A stretch of DNA of 64,000 nucleotides, taken from positions 62,001 to 126,000 of the forward strand of contig CAJSYI010000001.1 of the NCBI GenBank assembly GCA_910573745.1, written 5' to 3'. The notes under the pieces are model-generated. The model ran no database searches. It saw only the letters and a list, made by a program, of their open reading frames with translations, and was not told where the DNA came from. The stretch is from Muribaculaceae bacterium. Its GTDB lineage: Bacteria > Bacteroidota > Bacteroidia > Bacteroidales > Muribaculaceae. The position numbers were made by a program, and so were the translations under genes. Positions 43,595 to 51,894 of this stretch are shown here, in pieces (the stretch's first letter is position 1; every line of letters begins with the position of its first letter).

Positions 43595-45183
43595 TGCTGG
43601 TCAAAGGACTGAAAGCCCCGGAAGGTCTTACAATTAACTTTGCACCTTCCCCTCGTCAATATGAAATGTGGAAGTTGCTTCAGCCTAATTATTGCCCTCA
43701 CTGCGGAGGCGAAATTGAGCTGATAGTGGTTTCGCATGATGAAAAAGGACTGCCAGTCCATGCTCCGCAATGTAAAAAATGTCATTCACGAAAGCTACCC
43801 CAAATTATACTTGGAGGTGGCGCCGGCGGCGGTGGCAAGAGTTTTGTCGGTAGTGCCTGGATTGTCAGCAGTTGTCTTAGATTTCCTGATTCTCGCGCTG
43901 TTGTAGCTCGCAAAACACTTAAAGCGCTGAAAGGCTCTACATTCAATACAATCAAATTGATATTGAGATTATGGGGACTTGTTCAGGATGAAAATTATAA
44001 AATCAACAATCTCGATGGCATTGTTACATTCTATAACGGCAGCACTATTTCATTGATAGAGCTGGAAGACTTGCCGTCAGACCCTGAATTTGAAAGGCTC
44101 GGTTCTAATGAATGGGGCTTTGGATTTGTTGATGAATGTTCCCAAGTCAGTGAAAAAGCCGTGGAGGTACTATTCTCACGTCTTCGTTGGAATACAGCTG
44201 AAACTTTCATTTATCCTCGTTTGCTCCTTACAACCAACCCCTGTATGAATTGGGTGCGCACTCGATTTGTACAGGATGAGAACGGCGATCCGGCTGTGTT
44301 AGCGCCTCACGATGCCTATGTGCCATTCACGGTATTCGATAACCCGAATAAAGCTTTTGTGGCTACTTACCGAGCATCGCTTGATAAGATTAGCGATAAG
44401 GTTACACGCGAGAGAATATTATACGGTAACTGGGATTTCATTGAAACCAATGAAGCGGCTGCTTACTGGAATTTCGATGGTAATCTCCATCTTATCGACA
44501 ATCTCAAAGAAAAGATATACAATCCGCTGAAACCTATTGTGCTCTCATGGGACTTCAACGTGGCGCCTTATATGAGTTGTTTGGCCCTTCAAATTGATTA
44601 TGAGGGCAAAAATATATATGTGCTGGAAGAAATACTTGGTCGAGCAGAGGACAAAGAAAATAACACCCCTAAACTCGCCGATAAGATTTCTAAAAAATAT
44701 CAGGCAGAGAAACATATTGGAGGAATCTTGGTAACTGGAGACCCCGCCGGCCTCTCACGCTCTACACAGACTGAAGATGGCGTCAACAACTACACCATCA
44801 TTAGTAAACACCTTCACAAATCTCTGAGGGCCAGACGCCAGCTTCTCACGAAGCAGCCAGCTCAGGTTACTCGTTTGGAGTTCATTAACTCTCTTTTCCA
44901 TAATTACGATGGCTGGAATATTTGTATAGATATGCGCTGCCGTCGATTGGCTGAAGATCTTATCTATCAAAAGAAGCTTCCGACCGGTGAGAAAGAGAAG
45001 AAAAAATACACAGACCCAAAACTCGGTATCAAGTGTGAACGCTACGGACACCTCTCAGACTGTCTTGATTATGCCATCTGTCTTTTGCTCGCAAAGAGTT
45101 ATTCCAAATTCCAAAGAGGTACCGCAGATGCTCAGCCTATTACGACTTATACAGGCACCGTATATGGCAACTTTGACTATTGA
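43594..45183 (+). CDS. Terminase large subunit
   Basis: This is the packaging ATPase and nuclease (529 residues). The adenine-binding PSPRQYEMWKLL comes first. Then an inserted zinc finger (CPHC at 34-37, CKKC at 60-63) precedes Walker A (GGGAGGGGKS, 74-83). Walker B is FVDECSQV. The nuclease domain has LSWDFNVAPY, the GDPAG turn and SDCLDYAICL. It pulls phage DNA into the head and cuts it. The zinc finger inside the ATPase start is unusual and may contact DNA or the small subunit. Confidence 0.95.
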   Translation: MLVKGLKAPEGLTINFAPSPRQYEMWKLLQPNYCPHCGGEIELIVVSHDEKGLPVHAPQCKKCHSRKLPQIILGGGAGGGGKSFVGSAWIVSSCLRFPDSRAVVARKTLKALKGSTFNTIKLILRLWGLVQDENYKINNLDGIVTFYNGSTISLIELEDLPSDPEFERLGSNEWGFGFVDECSQVSEKAVEVLFSRLRWNTAETFIYPRLLLTTNPCMNWVRTRFVQDENGDPAVLAPHDAYVPFTVFDNPNKAFVATYRASLDKISDKVTRERILYGNWDFIETNEAAAYWNFDGNLHLIDNLKEKIYNPLKPIVLSWDFNVAPYMSCLALQIDYEGKNIYVLEEILGRAEDKENNTPKLADKISKKYQAEKHIGGILVTGDPAGLSRSTQTEDGVNNYTIISKHLHKSLRARRQLLTKQPAQVTRLEFINSLFHNYDGWNICIDMRCRRLAEDLIYQKKLPTGEKEKKKYTDPKLGIKCERYGHLSDCLDYAICLLLAKSYSKFQRGTADAQPITTYTGTVYGNFDY

Positions 45184-45189
45184 CCCTCG

Positions 45190-45204
45190 CTATTCATAAA
45201 TAAA
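45190..45204 (+). promoter_or_regulatory. Putative phage late promoter motif
   Basis: CTATTCATAAATAAA, identical over 15 bases to the motif at 40243; it lies 12 bases before the next ATG. Confidence 0.45.
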
Positions 45205-45215
45205 GCATAAATAGA

Positions 45216-46235
45216 ATGTTCCCACGATTTCTCAATAACAACGACTATATAGGTATTGTCACGGAAGAAGCCCTTGATCAGCTTATCCGGGGCAATGAAG
45301 AACGATTGGCACAAGCTGAAGAAGCAGCAGAGCAATCTGTCCTTGAATACCTTACTGAGAATTATGAGGTAGAAGCCGAATTGGCTATTGGAAAGAATCT
45401 CCTTCCATATAATCCTCATATCACATATCCAGCTGGAGCTCATTTCTATATCGAGGATAAGATCTATCAGACGCTCCGTACCATCAATGGTGTCAAAGCT
45501 CCGGAAGCGGCTCCATACTGGGCCGAATATGATGACTCTATCGAAGATGAATCATCAATCGAGTCCTACACTCAACGACGTAGTTATGAGCCGGGTGATA
45601 TAGTTCGTTTTGGAACCGCATATTTTGAATGTCTTGAATACAATGGCCCTGATTTTGATGACATTCGTGTCCCTGGAGTTAAGGCATGGGAGCCTGTAGA
45701 ATTTACGCCTTGGGAGGCAAATGTCGATTACTCTCAGTGGTCAGTTGTTCTCTACAACGGCAAATACTACACCCTAATGGTAAATGAAAATAACCGTAAT
45801 CTTACAGTGAATCCTGAAGATTCTGACGATTGGGGGCAGATTGGAGATTACACTACCGACTACACTTACGAACTGACAGACACGGAATATGTCGTATATT
45901 GCGGGATTGTATATCATCCTATAATCAATCCCAATGCAGACAAACCGATTGAGAGTTATAATATCAAGGCTCACGATCCAAGAAATGCCAATCTGAAGAA
46001 GCATATCCTCAGATTGGCAATCTATGAACTTCATAAGCTGATTTCGCCTACAAACGTAAGTTCAGCTCGCATTACCGATTATCAAACATCTATCAACTGG
46101 CTCCGTGATGCCGGTAAACTGAGAATCAATCCTCAGATACCGCGTAAACTGGAAAAGAACGGACCAACACCAGACTTTGCTGTAGCCACATTCATGCGAA
46201 GTTATGATCCTTATGAGAATATGTGGCAAATTTAG
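45216..46235 (+). CDS. Phage structural protein, head-tail connector-like
   Basis: This is a 339-residue acidic protein with a modular beta-rich middle (DYSQWSVVLYNGKYYTLMVN and a similar earlier unit GAHFYIEDKIYQTLRTINGV), which looks like small carbohydrate-binding or coat-decorating repeats. The last 80 residues (LAIYELHKLISPTNVSSARI, YQTSINWLRDAGKLRINPQI) resemble Mu gp36/DUF1320-type connector proteins. It could thus be a head-tail joining protein with an attached binding module. It follows the terminase, as is usual, and is followed by the terminator shared with the integrase side. Confidence 0.6.
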   Translation: MFPRFLNNNDYIGIVTEEALDQLIRGNEERLAQAEEAAEQSVLEYLTENYEVEAELAIGKNLLPYNPHITYPAGAHFYIEDKIYQTLRTINGVKAPEAAPYWAEYDDSIEDESSIESYTQRRSYEPGDIVRFGTAYFECLEYNGPDFDDIRVPGVKAWEPVEFTPWEANVDYSQWSVVLYNGKYYTLMVNENNRNLTVNPEDSDDWGQIGDYTTDYTYELTDTEYVVYCGIVYHPIINPNADKPIESYNIKAHDPRNANLKKHILRLAIYELHKLISPTNVSSARITDYQTSINWLRDAGKLRINPQIPRKLEKNGPTPDFAVATFMRSYDPYENMWQI

Positions 46236-46272
46236 TTCCTAACTAAAAGAAAGGAGGTTGATGTGTCTATGA

Positions 46273-46302
46273 GTGGCGACGGTCCGGGAGGATAGTCGCC
46301 AC
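46273..46302 (+). terminator. Hairpin terminator between late genes and integrase
   Basis: An 8-bp stem GTGGCGAC / GTCGCCAC is followed by AGTTTTAT. It lies between two converging genes and may act in both directions. Confidence 0.65.
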
Positions 46303-46306
46303 AGTT

Positions 46307-47659
46307 TTATCGTATTGAGTTGTAATAATATCTTTCAATATTATTTACTGACGTACCGGCTTGTTGGGCCACCATAAACACATTCTCTCCAGCCCTTACA
46401 GCGTGTGTGATTGCCGAATGTCTGAAATCGTATAGAGATAGGTCTTTCACCTCCAGATTAAGCGCTACAGCAATCTTTTTGAGGTATTGATTGATGCGTT
46501 GCTCAACGTTTTTGACACGGACATACCATGTTGGAAATTCTGTCGGAATGTCCCATTCTCTTTCGTTCATGGGGAGTGGTAGCAGATAGCCACCTTTACT
46601 ACGCCCCTTATATTTGTTAATGATAGCGATGGCCTGTTTGGGTAATTGGAGAGTAACGCAACAAGGACGTCCTTTAGCGTTAATCCGGCTGGCCAACTTA
46701 CGAGGTGTATATATTATGGTGTGTGATTCCTCATCATATTCTTTACCGTGGCGCAAAGATATAACATCCGCTGGACGTGAGCGCGTGTAATAGAGCAGAA
46801 GCACCAAGTCCTTGTAGATTTGAAGAAGCTCCTGGAAACGCTGCTGTGGAGGGGCGATTTTGAGGATGTCAAATCGTTCAAAAGCGGCAAATTCCGCTTC
46901 CGTTAGAATCGTAATGCTCTCTCCTTTGGCACGGATTTTTTCTTTGGCAGTATGTCCTGACAACGCTTTTATAGGCATGTTTGTCTTGAATTTGTAAGTT
47001 AGGGTGTTGCTGGTGAGCTCTTGCTGGTGAGCTTTGGAAACAACCGCTTTGAAGGTAGTCATCAGATTTCTGTAACCAGCACCCTTTTTCACATCCTTGA
47101 TCCAATCTCCAAAAGCTATGAAATGACGATTGCTGATTGCTCGAATAGGAATGTCAAAAAGTCTCATGCCATTATAATATGGCGGTGTGAAGTGTTTAGG
47201 GCGGTTCACAACTTTCTTGTTAACGCCGGTGAGTGCGTGATAGAGCGTTGTGTATTGCTCTATATTGGAAGAACGCCTCTCTGCTTTCAGCTTCTCCATG
47301 ATACTCTCCAGAAACTCTCCAAAGGTCGCTGAAGGGGCTGCTTCGGGGTGGGCTTTTGAATAGTCGTAGGCATCATAGAGTTGCCGGCCATCGCTATAAG
47401 AGCCGGTGTCTATGAACTCCTGAAGCTCATCTAACAGGAGCTTGGTCACATGATTGTTTTGAACTGCATTGGGGCCTGAGATAAACAGCCCCTCTTTCTC
47501 ATTCCAGCACTCCGGGGAATATGAGGGAGACTGGAGACCTTGCACCACTTTGTAGTGCCGTTTGAGTGTCTTTCCGTTTTCTCTTGTCGCACACTCAACG
47601 ACAAGACGTCCTTTGAATTTACCACCGTTTGTGGTGAGTCGTAATGATAGTGTTGCCAT
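46307..47659 (-). CDS. int: Phage tyrosine integrase
   Basis: This 450-residue tyrosine recombinase carries out integration and excision. The Bacteroidetes-type N-terminal arm domain and a SAM-like core-binding domain (about 100-215) are followed by the catalytic domain. Box I arginine lies in YTRSRPADVISLRHG. The box II HxxR region is seen as YDFRHSAITHAVRAGENV. The nucleophile is one of the Tyr in NNIERYYYNSIR at the C terminus. It is the only reversed gene of the prophage, is next to the tRNA, and has a palindrome and tandem repeats upstream that may control it. Confidence 0.95.
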   Translation of the reverse strand: MATLSLRLTTNGGKFKGRLVVECATRENGKTLKRHYKVVQGLQSPSYSPECWNEKEGLFISGPNAVQNNHVTKLLLDELQEFIDTGSYSDGRQLYDAYDYSKAHPEAAPSATFGEFLESIMEKLKAERRSSNIEQYTTLYHALTGVNKKVVNRPKHFTPPYYNGMRLFDIPIRAISNRHFIAFGDWIKDVKKGAGYRNLMTTFKAVVSKAHQQELTSNTLTYKFKTNMPIKALSGHTAKEKIRAKGESITILTEAEFAAFERFDILKIAPPQQRFQELLQIYKDLVLLLYYTRSRPADVISLRHGKEYDEESHTIIYTPRKLASRINAKGRPCCVTLQLPKQAIAIINKYKGRSKGGYLLPLPMNEREWDIPTEFPTWYVRVKNVEQRINQYLKKIAVALNLEVKDLSLYDFRHSAITHAVRAGENVFMVAQQAGTSVNNIERYYYNSIR

Positions 47660-47664
47660 ACAGT

Positions 47665-47676
47665 GCCTAATTAGGC
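47665..47676 (-). promoter_or_regulatory. Palindrome at the integrase start
   Basis: GCCTAATTAGGC, a perfect 12-bp palindrome 5 bases upstream of the integrase ATG. It could be an operator for a repressor or for the integrase itself. Confidence 0.5.
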
Positions 47677-47705
47677 GTTACTGAACACTTATCATGGCAC
47701 GATAC

Positions 47706-47728
47706 CGGTCAACATTACGGTCAACATT
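47706..47728. repeat. Tandem 11-bp repeats upstream of integrase
   Basis: CGGTCAACATT occurs twice in direct orientation, 12 bases apart. Such repeats are often arm-type sites for integrase or sites for excisionase. This is inferred from place only. Confidence 0.5.
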
Positions 47729-47848
47729 TCCATTGGCCGGAAACGAGACGGAGAGTCGTGTCATATAGCAGACCATCAAAAGCAGGCTATTGAATTTTAT
47801 TCTTTAAGCCTTTAACCTATTGATGCTGACTCAATTGAAGATAAAAAA

Positions 47849-47889
47849 GCAGACTACCTTTAACATAGTGATTATTAAAGGTAGTCTGC
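47849..47889 (-). terminator. Terminator of the tRNA-Pro transcript
   Basis: A perfect 15-bp inverted repeat (GCAGACTACCTTTAA / TTAAAGGTAGTCTGC) is followed on the minus strand by a T-run (TTTTTTAT). It begins 4 bases past the tRNA 3' end. It may belong to the host or come with the prophage end. Confidence 0.8.
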
Positions 47890-47892
47890 AAG

Positions 47893-47967
47893 TCGGGGTG
47901 ACAAGATTCGAACTTGCGACCACACGCCCCCCAGACGCGTACTCTAACCGGGCTGAGCTACACCCCG
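47893..47967 (-). tRNA. tRNA-Pro (GGG)
   Basis: A full cloverleaf of 75 bases: acceptor CGGGGTG / CACCCCG, D stem GCTC / GAGT, anticodon loop CTGGGGG with anticodon GGG, T loop TTCGAAT. The anticodon stem has two wobble pairs. CCA is not encoded, as usual in Bacteroidetes. The 3' end faces the integrase, so it is the likely attachment site. Confidence 0.93.
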
Positions 47968-47972
47968 AAAGC

Positions 47973-48056
47973 GGCTTAATCAAGACCAACCAGTATCGCT
48001 TCTGATACCTTTTACGCTCCGGAACAGGGTTCCGTTGGCGTGGGGTGCTTGATTAA
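47973..48056 (-). ncRNA. Structured leader of the tRNA-Pro transcript
   Basis: A closing stem TTAATCAAG / CTTGATTAA (47976-47984 with 48048-48056) holds two hairpins: one with CGGAAC / GTTCCG and ACGC / GCGT, the other with GTATC / GATAC. A promoter on the same strand would start transcription right at its edge. It may be a tRNA leader removed by RNase P or an independent small RNA. The family is not recognised. Confidence 0.45.
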
Positions 48057-48063
48057 AGCGGTG

Positions 48064-48095
48064 CAAAATTACTGACTTTTCCCCATTCGGGCAAA
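48064..48095 (-). promoter_or_regulatory. Bacteroidetes-type promoter for tRNA-Pro
   Basis: On the minus strand, TTTG (48092-48095), 20 bp, TAATTTTG (48064-48071). Transcription would start near 48056. The rest of the 47968-48345 gap holds only this, the structured leader and the promoter of the next gene. Confidence 0.7.
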
Positions 48096-48284
48096 TCCTA
48101 GGACAAAAAAAAGTAAATATTTAACCTTGTTTAACAATGTTATTTGGCGTATTTCCCGCTGATGCAGTTGTCAGGAGTGGAGGGACAGAATGCGTTTTTC
48201 GTTTTTTCGGACGTTATCTTAATTACTCAGGGGATGTCGTAGATTAAGAATTGAACGGTTTGTTGAAGTTTTTGCGCCGTATTC

Positions 48285-48315
48285 TTGGCTGTTATTGGCT
48301 TTTTATGTAATTTTG
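48285..48315 (+). promoter_or_regulatory. Bacteroidetes-type promoter for the Lrp-like gene
   Basis: TTGG (48285-48288), 19 bp, TAATTTTG (48308-48315), 30 bases upstream of the ATG. Confidence 0.7.
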
Positions 48316-48345
48316 TCTCTGTAAACTTGCAATCATTTCAATTAT

Positions 48346-48837
48346 ATGGATAAGTCAGTAGACAATCTCGACAAAAAGATCTTGAATATCATTATGGGCA
48401 ATGCCCGCATACCTTCCAAAGATGTCGCAATGGTCTGCGGAGTCTCTCGTGCAGCGATACATCAGAGAATCCAAAGGCTGATAGACATGAAGGTCATAAC
48501 CGGCTCCGGCTATCAGGTGAATCCGCGCACTTTGGGCTACAACACCTGCACCTACATAGGCATACGCCTTGAAAAGGGGTCGATGTACAGGGAGGTGGAG
48601 AGCGAACTCCAAAAGATTCCCGAGGTGGTGGAATGCCATTACACCACCGGGCCTTATTCGCTCCTTACAAAGGTGTATGCGCGCGACAACCAGCATCTGA
48701 TGGAGCTCCTGAGCACGCAGATACAGCACATCCCCGGCGTTACAGAGACCGAAACGCTCATATCTCTTGAACAGTGCCTCAACCGGCAGATAAAAGTGAA
48801 GGTTGATCCGTCCGAACCCAGGAGAAGGAAATCATGA
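48346..48837 (+). CDS. Lrp/AsnC-family transcription regulator
   Basis: This 163-residue protein is an Lrp-type regulator. The N-terminal winged helix-turn-helix is seen in DKKILNIIMGNARIPSKDVA and VSRAAIHQRIQRLIDMKVIT. The C-terminal RAM (ligand-binding, oligomerising) domain has EVVECHYTTGPYSLLTKVYA and HIPGVTETETLISLE. Members sense amino acids and control metabolic genes. Its target here is unknown. It is the first host gene after the prophage and overlaps the next gene by 4 bases, so it may be in an operon with it. Confidence 0.92.
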   Translation: MDKSVDNLDKKILNIIMGNARIPSKDVAMVCGVSRAAIHQRIQRLIDMKVITGSGYQVNPRTLGYNTCTYIGIRLEKGSMYREVESELQKIPEVVECHYTTGPYSLLTKVYARDNQHLMELLSTQIQHIPGVTETETLISLEQCLNRQIKVKVDPSEPRRRKS

Positions 48838-51284
48838 ACAGAAACACGGTTTACTCTTTATTGGCTGCTCTGCTTTTGGCAGTAGTGGCCATTTTCTTCT
48901 TTTTCCCCGACGACATACAGGGGAATGTGCTCCAACAGCATGACATGACCCAAGGCATTGCCAACGGTCAGGAGATACAGGCATACAAGGAGGCTACTGG
49001 CGAGACGTCGAGATGGACCGACTCGCTTTTCGGGGGAATGCCTACGTTCCAGATTTCCCCTTCATATGCCGCAAACGGGATGCTCGGTTGGCTGACGCGT
49101 CTTTACGGCCTTTGGCTGCCTGCTCCGGCAAACCTGCTCTTCAGCATGATGCTGGGATTCTTCATAATGTGCCTATGCATGCGCTTCAGGTGGAGCAACG
49201 CTCTTTTCGGGGCGGTGGCATGGGGGCTGTCCACTTACTTCATAATAATCATAGGCGCAGGACACATCTGGAAGTTCGCGACGCTCAGCTACATACCGCC
49301 TACAATCGGAGGCATTGCGCTCTGTTATCGCGGCAAGTATCTTGCGGGCACGGCGTTGACCGCTCTTTTCGGTGCGCTCCAGATTCTGAACAACCATGTG
49401 CAGATGACTTATTATTTCCTGTTTGTGGTTCTCTTCATGATGCTTGCGTGGCTTTGGACTGCCGTCAAGGAAAAGAAGATTAAGAGTTGGGTGTTGGCCA
49501 CGTGCTGCGTTGTTGGCGCGGGCATCCTCGGGGTGGCGGCAAATTCGGCAAACCTCTACAACACTTATGAATACTCCAAGGAGACGGTGCGCGGGCGCGC
49601 CACGGATATTTCCAGTCCTGATGCTCCGGAAAAGACCGGAGGGATGGACAGGAATGCCATCACTGCCTGGAGCTATGGAATAGACGAGACGTGGACTCTG
49701 TTGATTCCCAATGTGAAAGGCGGTGCCACGATAAAGCCTGAGGGCGCGCAGAACAAGCTTATGTCGGTTGCAGACACCGACAAGGCTTCTGATTTCTACC
49801 TTGAAGCCGGAGAGCAGCAGTTCCTCCAGCAATGGCCGCAGTATTTCGGAGACCAGCCTATGACCAACGGCCCGGTGTATGTGGGCGCTTTTGTGCTTCT
49901 GCTTGCGGTCATGGCCTTGTTTGTGGTGCCCGGGCCTATGAAATGGGCATTGTTGGCGGCCAGTCTGCTTTCAGTCATGCTTTCATGGGGACATAACTTT
50001 GCGCCGCTGACAGACTTCTTCATAGACAACTTCCCGATGTACAGTAAGTTCCGTGCAGTGTCGAGCTTTCTGGTAGTGGTCGAGTTCACTCTTCCGCTTT
50101 TGGCCGTGATGTGTGTCAAGAAGATTCTTGATGATGATTCGTTTTTGGCGAAATACAAATGGGTGTTCTATTCCACTGTAGGCTTCGGTGCCGCGGTCTG
50201 CTTCCTCGGGTGGGTCGCTCCGAGCATTTTCGGGCAGCCGTTCAGCCAGCAGGAGCTTCAGCAGCTGTCTGAAGCCGGAGCATTCGGCAATCCGCAGTAT
50301 GCCAACGTCATAGCCGCCATCCGTGATTCTCGCCTGTCTCTTGTGAGTGCCGACTCGTTGCGGTCGCTGTGCTACATAGTGCTTGGATTCCTCGTGGTAT
50401 GGCTCTATCTGCGCAAGGCATATACTAACAAGACCATGATGGTGTGCGCGCTTGCGGCGATAACGCTTATCGACCTTTTTTCGGTCAACAAACGGTATGT
50501 CAATACCGACAATTTCGTTGAACCTACCGAGGCTCCGACGGCATTGACTCCTACCGAGGCCGACAAGGCGATTCTTAAGGACAAATCCAACTATCGTGTC
50601 TTCGACGTGAAGCGCTTCTCCAGCGCGGAGCCGTCATATTTCCATAAGACAATCGGGGGATACCATGCGGCCAAGCTCACACGATACAATGACCTCATCG
50701 AGCATCAGATCATGAAGAACAATATGAATGTTCTCAATATGCTCAATGCCAAGTATTTCGTTTCAGGTGAATCTGAGTATATGCAGAATCCCGATGCCAA
50801 CGGCAATGCTTGGATTGTTGATGAAATCGCGTATGTGGAAGACGCCAATGCCGAAATGTCGGCTCTCGATTCGCTCGACACGAAGCGCAAGGCGGTGGCA
50901 GACAAATCGTTTGCATCAGTCCTTGGCGAAGCTGCCCGTAAAGCTCCCGGCGACACCATATTCGAGACGAAATATGCTCCTAACAGACTCAATTACCGTG
51001 TCCACAGTGCGAAAGGCGGAGTGGCTGTATTCAGCGAAATCTATTTCCCGTGGGGCTGGACTGCTACGATCGACGGCAAAGAAGCCCCTATCGGACGTGT
51101 GAACTATGTGCTGAGGGCCATACGTGTGCCTGCCGGAGACCACAACATACAGTTTGAATTCGACCCTGAGTCGCTCAGGGTTACGGAAAATGTCTCGATT
51201 GCATCCATAATAGCCATTTATGTGCTTTGCGCGGCGGCTGTTGCCATGGTGGCGTTCCGGGTGGTGCGCCGACGCAAGGAATAG
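48834..51284 (+). CDS. YfhO-family membrane protein
   Basis: This 816-residue integral membrane protein starts with a hydrophobic segment (SLLAALLLAVVAIFFFFP) and has about a dozen predicted membrane spans up to about residue 540, then a large soluble domain and a last C-terminal span. The early conserved loop GNVLQQHDMTQGIANGQEIQ and WTDSLFGGMPTF matches the Bacteroidetes YfhO family, distant relatives of GT-C glycosyltransferases. Its members help modify cell-wall polymers in Firmicutes; its role here is unproven. It overlaps the regulator gene. Confidence 0.85.
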   Translation: MNRNTVYSLLAALLLAVVAIFFFFPDDIQGNVLQQHDMTQGIANGQEIQAYKEATGETSRWTDSLFGGMPTFQISPSYAANGMLGWLTRLYGLWLPAPANLLFSMMLGFFIMCLCMRFRWSNALFGAVAWGLSTYFIIIIGAGHIWKFATLSYIPPTIGGIALCYRGKYLAGTALTALFGALQILNNHVQMTYYFLFVVLFMMLAWLWTAVKEKKIKSWVLATCCVVGAGILGVAANSANLYNTYEYSKETVRGRATDISSPDAPEKTGGMDRNAITAWSYGIDETWTLLIPNVKGGATIKPEGAQNKLMSVADTDKASDFYLEAGEQQFLQQWPQYFGDQPMTNGPVYVGAFVLLLAVMALFVVPGPMKWALLAASLLSVMLSWGHNFAPLTDFFIDNFPMYSKFRAVSSFLVVVEFTLPLLAVMCVKKILDDDSFLAKYKWVFYSTVGFGAAVCFLGWVAPSIFGQPFSQQELQQLSEAGAFGNPQYANVIAAIRDSRLSLVSADSLRSLCYIVLGFLVVWLYLRKAYTNKTMMVCALAAITLIDLFSVNKRYVNTDNFVEPTEAPTALTPTEADKAILKDKSNYRVFDVKRFSSAEPSYFHKTIGGYHAAKLTRYNDLIEHQIMKNNMNVLNMLNAKYFVSGESEYMQNPDANGNAWIVDEIAYVEDANAEMSALDSLDTKRKAVADKSFASVLGEAARKAPGDTIFETKYAPNRLNYRVHSAKGGVAVFSEIYFPWGWTATIDGKEAPIGRVNYVLRAIRVPAGDHNIQFEFDPESLRVTENVSIASIIAIYVLCAAAVAMVAFRVVRRRKE

Positions 51285-51339
51285 TTCAGGTGCTGGATGT
51301 AATAATGGTTTCTGCACCCATATCGTGGACTTGACCGAG

Positions 51340-51894
51340 ATGAAGGTGATTGGAAATATAGCTGAATCTTATAAACGTGCACGCCATTCCCGTGGATTCG
51401 GCGTGCACTCTCCGTTTGCATTCAGGATTGTCAACCTGCTCCGTCTCGGCCGTTCGTGGGGCTTCTATGCCGAACAGGAAATAGCCGAGCGGGCACTCAG
51501 CGAAGGCGGTCGCAGATTGAGACGCGATGCATTGAGATTCCATCGCCTTTGTGCCTCATTTGCAGACGGCGGAATCTATGTTTCCCCTTCTTCCCCGCGT
51601 TCTGTGGCCTTGGCCGCCTCTCTTGCTTCCTCCCGCTTGCGCATCACGGGTTGTGATAAGCGTCTTTGTGAATGCCTGGCGGCATATTTTGTGGCCGGAC
51701 ACGACGGTGTGCCACGGATTGTACACGCAATGAACGGTGGATGTTCGTTCGCCATGCTGTCCGGTTTTTCCGATGCCGAAGTGATGGAGATAGCCGAATC
51801 CTCAGGCATTGCATTGGCTTTGCTCGGGAAACGCAATTCCTTTCTTTTCAATAGAAAAGACATGCATAGGGTCTTTTATACGGTGAATCTATGA
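51340..51894 (+). CDS. Protein of unknown function (184 aa), methyltransferase-like region possible
   Basis: The start is taken as ATG 51340 (MKVIGNIAESYKRARHSRGF), since a longer frame from 51220 lies within the previous gene. The N terminus, with ARHSRGFGVHSPFAFRIV, is a motif I associate with Bacteroidales proteins related to O-methyltransferases. The later IYVSPSSPRSVALAASLASS and RITGCDKRL could be a worn Rossmann fold, but the SAM-binding glycines are not clear, so activity is doubtful. It overlaps xerD by 4 bases. Confidence 0.6.
   Translation: MKVIGNIAESYKRARHSRGFGVHSPFAFRIVNLLRLGRSWGFYAEQEIAERALSEGGRRLRRDALRFHRLCASFADGGIYVSPSSPRSVALAASLASSRLRITGCDKRLCECLAAYFVAGHDGVPRIVHAMNGGCSFAMLSGFSDAEVMEIAESSGIALALLGKRNSFLFNRKDMHRVFYTVNL

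Larger units (their letters stand above)
1..47890. mobile_element. Prophage (left end outside window)
   Basis: This is a continuous block of phage genes: tail fibres, baseplate, replication, lysis, terminase and integrase. It runs from the window edge to a tyrosine integrase that lies next to the 3' end of a tRNA-Pro gene. Nearly all genes are on the plus strand with short overlaps; only the integrase is reversed. Base composition is visibly more AT-rich than the host DNA to the right. Capsid and portal genes are not seen and are presumably in the missing left arm. The right boundary at the tRNA 3' end is inferred; the matching direct repeat at the left end is not in view. Confidence 0.9.

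Noticed and set aside
46261..46296. Perfect AAGGAGG followed by ATG
   Set aside because: The frames that follow are only 3 or 8 codons long and lie in the terminator; a gene cannot be supported.
47820..48005. Open frame across the tRNA and its terminator
   Set aside because: It crosses a clear tRNA on the other strand, so it is not a gene.
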